From NCBI GenBank assembly GCA_964392385.1, contig CAYMPR010000004.1:1-64000 (forward strand): DNA of 64,000 nucleotides, in the 5' to 3' direction. Each line of letters opens with the position of its first letter. Within the stretch, counting starts at the first letter, position 1. The notes beneath the pieces are model-generated. The model had not been told where the DNA came from and ran no database searches. It was given only the letters and a program-made list of their open reading frames with translations. Made by a program: the position numbers and the translations under genes. Positions 61,135 through 64,000 of this stretch are shown here, one piece after another. This DNA is from MWEH01 sp964392385 (lineage in GTDB: Bacteria > Bacillota > Clostridia > Christensenellales > DTU072).

Positions 61135-62700
61135 TTATATTATCGACTCGTCCCATGAGGGGTCCTTTTCAATTTGCATTATTTTTGCAACCGTTGAGGC
61201 AATATTTGAGAGCCCAAAATCACCTTTCTTAATCTCAATACCCTTCTGCCCGTAAATGATAAAAGGAACTTTATTTAAGCTATGTGCTGTTCTGGGTTCA
61301 AGTTGACCTTTCTTATTAACTTCTAACATCTCATCCGCATTTCCATGGTCAGCAGTAATAATAAGAGTCATATTTTTTTCTTTAACTGCTTGTAAAATTC
61401 TTGAGAGAGCTAAATCAACAGATTCTACTGCCAAAACTGTAGCAATAAATGAGCCAGTATGCCCGACCATATCACCATTAGGGAAATTACATCTAATAAA
61501 GTCATATTTGTCAGAGTATATAGCATCTATGACAGAATCTGCAACCTCAGCAGATTTCATCCAAGGTCTTTCATCAAAGGAAACTCTATCGGAAGGAATT
61601 TCTTGATATGTTTCTAATTTCTCACTAAATTTTCCTAGTCTATTACCATTCCAAAAATATGTTACATGACCAAATTTTTGCGTTTCTGAGACAGCAAATT
61701 GTCTTATCCCTTTTTTCACCAAACATTCGCTAAGAGTGTTTCTAATCTGTGGCGGTAACACCAGAAATTTTTCAGGTATGTTCAAATCACCATCGTATTG
61801 TAACATTCCAGCAAATTTAATACTTGGGAATTTTTCTCTATTAAATTCCTTGAAATCCTTAAAGCTAAGCGCCTTACTAATCTCTATTGCTCTATCACCT
61901 CTAAAGTTAAACAAAACAACGCTATCATTGTCTAAGATTTTTCCGACAGGCTCCCCTTTCTCGGTTATTACAAAAGCTGGCAAGTCTTGATCCACTATAC
62001 CACTCTTTTCTTTCCTATATGTTTCAATTGCTTGGAGGGTAGATTCAAAGCCCCTTCCTCTTCCTAACACATGGACATCATATCCTTCTTTAACCATATT
62101 CCAGTTAGCGTTATAGCGGTCCATAGTTATTTTCATTCTCCCACCGCCACTAGCGATTTTAGCGTCGAAAGTCTTATCATTAAGTCTAAAAAGCTCTTTT
62201 TCTAACATTTCAACGTAAATTGGGGCTGATGTTGCTGGAACATCTCGTCCATCTAAGAGTACATGTATTCTTACCTTTTTAATTTTTTCAATCTTAGCTT
62301 GATTTATCAAAGCAAAAAGATGGGCGATATTCGAGTGAACATTCCCGTCGGAAAGTAATCCGATGAAGTGGAAAGTTGAATCATTTTTCACACAGTTTGA
62401 GGAAAGTTCCTTCCAAGTAGGTGATTTAAAAATATCCCCACTTTCGATATTTTTGTTTACAAGTTTTGCGCCCTGTGCGTAAACTTGTCCACAGCCTATC
62501 GCGTTATGTCCCACCTCACTATTGCCCATATCCTCATCAGAAGGAAGCCCTACTGCAACTCCGTGAGCCTTTAAAAATGTGAAGGGGCACTCTTTGTATA
62601 ATAAATCTAAGGTAGGAGTTTTTGCTGCCTTAACTGCATTGCCTAATTCCTTTTCCGAATAACCAATGCCATCCATAACTACCAAAACAACTCTATTCAT
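61135..62700 (-). CDS. gpmI: Phosphoglycerate mutase, cofactor-independent
   Basis: Interconverts 3- and 2-phosphoglycerate; two-manganese alkaline-phosphatase fold. 521 residues. VVMDGIGYSEKELGNAV near the start, the phosphoserine site in PSDEDMGNSEVGHNAIGCGQ (Ser in GNSEVGH), LLDGRDVPATSAP, FNFRGDRAIE, RCNFPNGDMVGHTG and ITADHGNADEML are all present. Last gene of the pgk-tpiA-gpmI group but with its own promoter and an inverted repeat upstream. Confidence 0.97.
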   Translation of the reverse strand: MNRVVLVVMDGIGYSEKELGNAVKAAKTPTLDLLYKECPFTFLKAHGVAVGLPSDEDMGNSEVGHNAIGCGQVYAQGAKLVNKNIESGDIFKSPTWKELSSNCVKNDSTFHFIGLLSDGNVHSNIAHLFALINQAKIEKIKKVRIHVLLDGRDVPATSAPIYVEMLEKELFRLNDKTFDAKIASGGGRMKITMDRYNANWNMVKEGYDVHVLGRGRGFESTLQAIETYRKEKSGIVDQDLPAFVITEKGEPVGKILDNDSVVLFNFRGDRAIEISKALSFKDFKEFNREKFPSIKFAGMLQYDGDLNIPEKFLVLPPQIRNTLSECLVKKGIRQFAVSETQKFGHVTYFWNGNRLGKFSEKLETYQEIPSDRVSFDERPWMKSAEVADSVIDAIYSDKYDFIRCNFPNGDMVGHTGSFIATVLAVESVDLALSRILQAVKEKNMTLIITADHGNADEMLEVNKKGQLEPRTAHSLNKVPFIIYGQKGIEIKKGDFGLSNIASTVAKIMQIEKDPSWDESII

Positions 62701-62733
62701 GTTTTCTCCTAAAATTTATTAATTTAAATTACT

Positions 62734-62762
62734 ATTACAAGCCTTTACTATTAGTGTCTCAA
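62734..62762 (-). promoter_or_regulatory. Promoter of gpmI
   Basis: TTGAGA (62762-62757), 17-bp spacer, TGTAAT (62739-62734). 5' leader about 27 bases, with AGGAG before the ATG. The cre-like site lies about 60 bases upstream of the start of transcription. Confidence 0.55.
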
Positions 62763-62780
62763 ATAGTGGTATATATATGA

Positions 62781-62813
62781 TTGAAACCGCTTTCAATATT
62801 GAGGCGGTTTCAA
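62781..62813. promoter_or_regulatory. Inverted repeat containing a cre-consensus site
   Basis: TTGAAACCGC (62781-62790) and GCGGTTTCAA (62804-62813) are a perfect 10-bp inverted repeat with a 13-base centre. The left part TGAAACCGCTTTCA (62782-62795) matches the CcpA cre consensus TGWAANCGNTNWCA at every position. As RNA it would be a hairpin, but no T run follows on either strand, so it is not an intrinsic terminator. A DNA-binding role is the better reading. Confidence 0.6.
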
Positions 62814-62859
62814 ATATTCAAAATGGATAAAAAAATCCCTTATGAAGACTAAACCATTA

Positions 62860-63612
62860 CTATTTATCGTAATTAACAATTACGCCAAAATCTTCAGCTT
62901 TTAGCGAAGCGCCGCCTATCAACCCACCATCGATTTCAGGCATTGCCATCAATTCTTTTGCGTTTTTAGCATTCATACTTCCGCCATACTGAATTCTAAG
63001 GGCTGCAGATACAGTCTTTCCATACAACCTTCTAACTGTTTTTCTAATTATTGCAATTGTATCATTTGCATCTTGGGCTGTTGCTGTCTTCCCTGTCCCT
63101 ATTGCCCAAACTGGTTCATAGGCTACTACGACTTTTTTTAGATCGGCTTTTTCGATACCTTCAAAAGCAGCATTTGTTTGTCTTACTACCACGGCTGAAG
63201 TTTGTCCTGATTCTCTTTCCGACAATGTTTCACCCACACAAATAATGGGCTTAATACCCGCTTGAAGAGCAGCTTTCGCTCTAGCGTTTACTGATTGATC
63301 AGTTTCGCCAAAATATTGTCTTCTTTCACTATGTCCAACAATAACATATTCTACCTTTAGCTCTTTTAGCATGTCTGCGCTGATTTCCCCAGTAAAAGCT
63401 CCTTTAGGTGCCCAGTGAACATTTTGTGCGCCTAATTTAATTTTTGTTCCTCTTATCGCTTTTCTTGCGATTTCCAAATCAGTAAATGGCACGCATATAA
63501 CTACTTCACAATTAGCATTTTGTACAGCAGGAGAAAGCGCTTGAATTAATTCTTTAGCTTCAGCCTGATTTTTATTCATCTTCCAATTTCCAGCAATAAT
63601 ATCTCTTTTCAT
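62860..63612 (-). CDS. tpiA: Triosephosphate isomerase
   Basis: 250 residues from ATG 63612 (MKRDIIAGNWKMNKNQAEAK); the ATG two codons upstream overlaps the GGAGG itself. Catalytic lysine in AGNWKMN, histidine in IVGHSERRQYFGE, glutamate in VVAYEPVWAIGTGKTA, and loop region GGSMNAKNAKELM. Lies 122 bases after pgk, no terminator between. Confidence 0.97.
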   Translation of the reverse strand: MKRDIIAGNWKMNKNQAEAKELIQALSPAVQNANCEVVICVPFTDLEIARKAIRGTKIKLGAQNVHWAPKGAFTGEISADMLKELKVEYVIVGHSERRQYFGETDQSVNARAKAALQAGIKPIICVGETLSERESGQTSAVVVRQTNAAFEGIEKADLKKVVVAYEPVWAIGTGKTATAQDANDTIAIIRKTVRRLYGKTVSAALRIQYGGSMNAKNAKELMAMPEIDGGLIGGASLKAEDFGVIVNYDK

Positions 63613-63734
63613 TTTCATCCTCCAAATATTTTTTATGATTTTAATTTATAAATCGAGTTATTTTTTATCAATATACATACTTGTAGTGCATTTCCATGAC
63701 TATACAAACAATAATATAAATCAAGAATTCTATA

Positions 63735-64000
63735 TTACTTTTCATCCAAACAGGCAACACCCGGGAGTTCTTTCCCTTCCAAGAACTCAAGAGAAGCTCC
63801 GCCACCTGTCGAAATATGTGTCATCTTGTCTGCGTAACCTAGCCCTGCTACAGCACTAGCACTATCACCACCACCAATAATTGTTATTGCGCTAGATTCT
63901 GCCATTGCTCTTGCAACTGCACGAGTTCCTTCAGCAAACCTTTCGAATTCAAAAACACCCATTGGACCATTCCAAATAACAGTTTTTGCTTGTTTAATTT
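63735..64000 (-). CDS. pgk: Phosphoglycerate kinase, C-terminal part
   Basis: The frame is open to the window edge, so the N-terminal four-fifths are missing. The visible end has VIWNGPMGVFEFERFAEGTR, IIGGGDSASAVAGLGYADKM and HISTGGGASLEFLEGKELPG, all diagnostic of the ATP-binding domain. Stop at 63735. Upstream of tpiA in the usual glycolytic order. Confidence 0.96.
   Translation of the reverse strand, partial: IKQAKTVIWNGPMGVFEFERFAEGTRAVARAMAESSAITIIGGGDSASAVAGLGYADKMTHISTGGGASLEFLEGKELPGVACLDEK

Noticed and set aside
62781..62813. The gpmI inverted repeat as an intrinsic terminator of tpiA
   Set aside because: Neither side is followed by a T run, and gpmI lies downstream on the same strand with its own promoter.
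1..64000. Prophage, insertion sequence, CRISPR array, toxin-antitoxin or defence island
   Set aside because: No transposase, integrase, phage structural gene, regularly spaced repeat or defence-type gene was seen; the only tandem repeat is the 65-bp promoter array.

Overview
The window is an AT-rich chromosomal segment of a Gram-positive, low-GC bacterium. It is most likely an uncultured member of Clostridia (Bacillota). Grounds: Shine-Dalgarno sites are consistently AGGAGG-like; the complete S10-spc-alpha ribosomal cluster has rpsD inside the alpha part; S14 is the zinc type; PRPP synthetase is a long variant; and a TatD-linked radical SAM gene is present. A run of 100 N at 1683-1782 marks a scaffold gap, so this is a draft assembly, possibly metagenomic. 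No phage, insertion sequence, CRISPR array or rRNA was seen; one tRNA gene (Gln, CTG) is present.

Layout. 1-3.9 kb: a partial secreted beta-propeller protein, the gap, then coaX-hom. 4-20.1 kb, all on the minus strand: one long ribosomal cluster, rpsJ-rplC-rplD-rplW-rplB-rpsS-rplV-rpsC-rplP-rpmC-rpsQ-rplN-rplX-rplE-rpsZ-rpsH-rplF-rplR-rpsE-rpmD-rplO-secY-adk-map-KOW-infA-rpmJ-rpsM-rpsK-rpsD-rpoA-rplQ. A strong promoter with a leader precedes rpsJ, a second promoter with a structured leader precedes rpsM, and a terminator follows rplQ. 20-26.6 kb: a Crp/Fnr regulator with an alpha/beta hydrolase, and divergently an unknown protein with an AEC transporter, then DUF1858, tRNA-Gln, a TtcA-like PP-loop protein and a split chromate-type transporter. 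26.7-32.7 kb, minus strand: metG-tatD-radical SAM-rsmA-sodium symporter. 33-38 kb: recX, ilvE, yigZ, tyrS and a PlsC-like acyltransferase preceded by a 65-bp tandem repeat. 38.3-43.2 kb: a three-gene ABC system (unknown anchored protein, ATPase, FtsX-like permease). 43.5-51.9 kb: leuS, gap, a GH13 glucosidase, rsmI, trmN6 and fba. 52-56 kb: rho, an MBL-fold hydrolase and prs. 56-61 kb: a heterodimeric ABC exporter, one subunit carrying an insert of about 415 residues. 61-64 kb: pgk-tpiA-gpmI.

How the genes fit together: nearly everything is core translation (ribosomal proteins, MetRS, TyrS, LeuS, RsmA, RsmI, TrmN6), transcription (RpoA, Rho) and lower glycolysis (fba, gap, pgk, tpiA, gpmI, with a sugar hydrolase). 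The less ordinary material is regulatory or structural: two ribosomal leaders, a threefold amplified promoter repeat, a perfect cre-consensus inverted repeat upstream of gpmI, lineage-specific insertions in S3, L17 and L24, and two unusual ABC systems. Promoters were found by eye from -35/-10 hexamers with 16-18 bp spacers; most of the convincing ones have an extended TGn -10 element.
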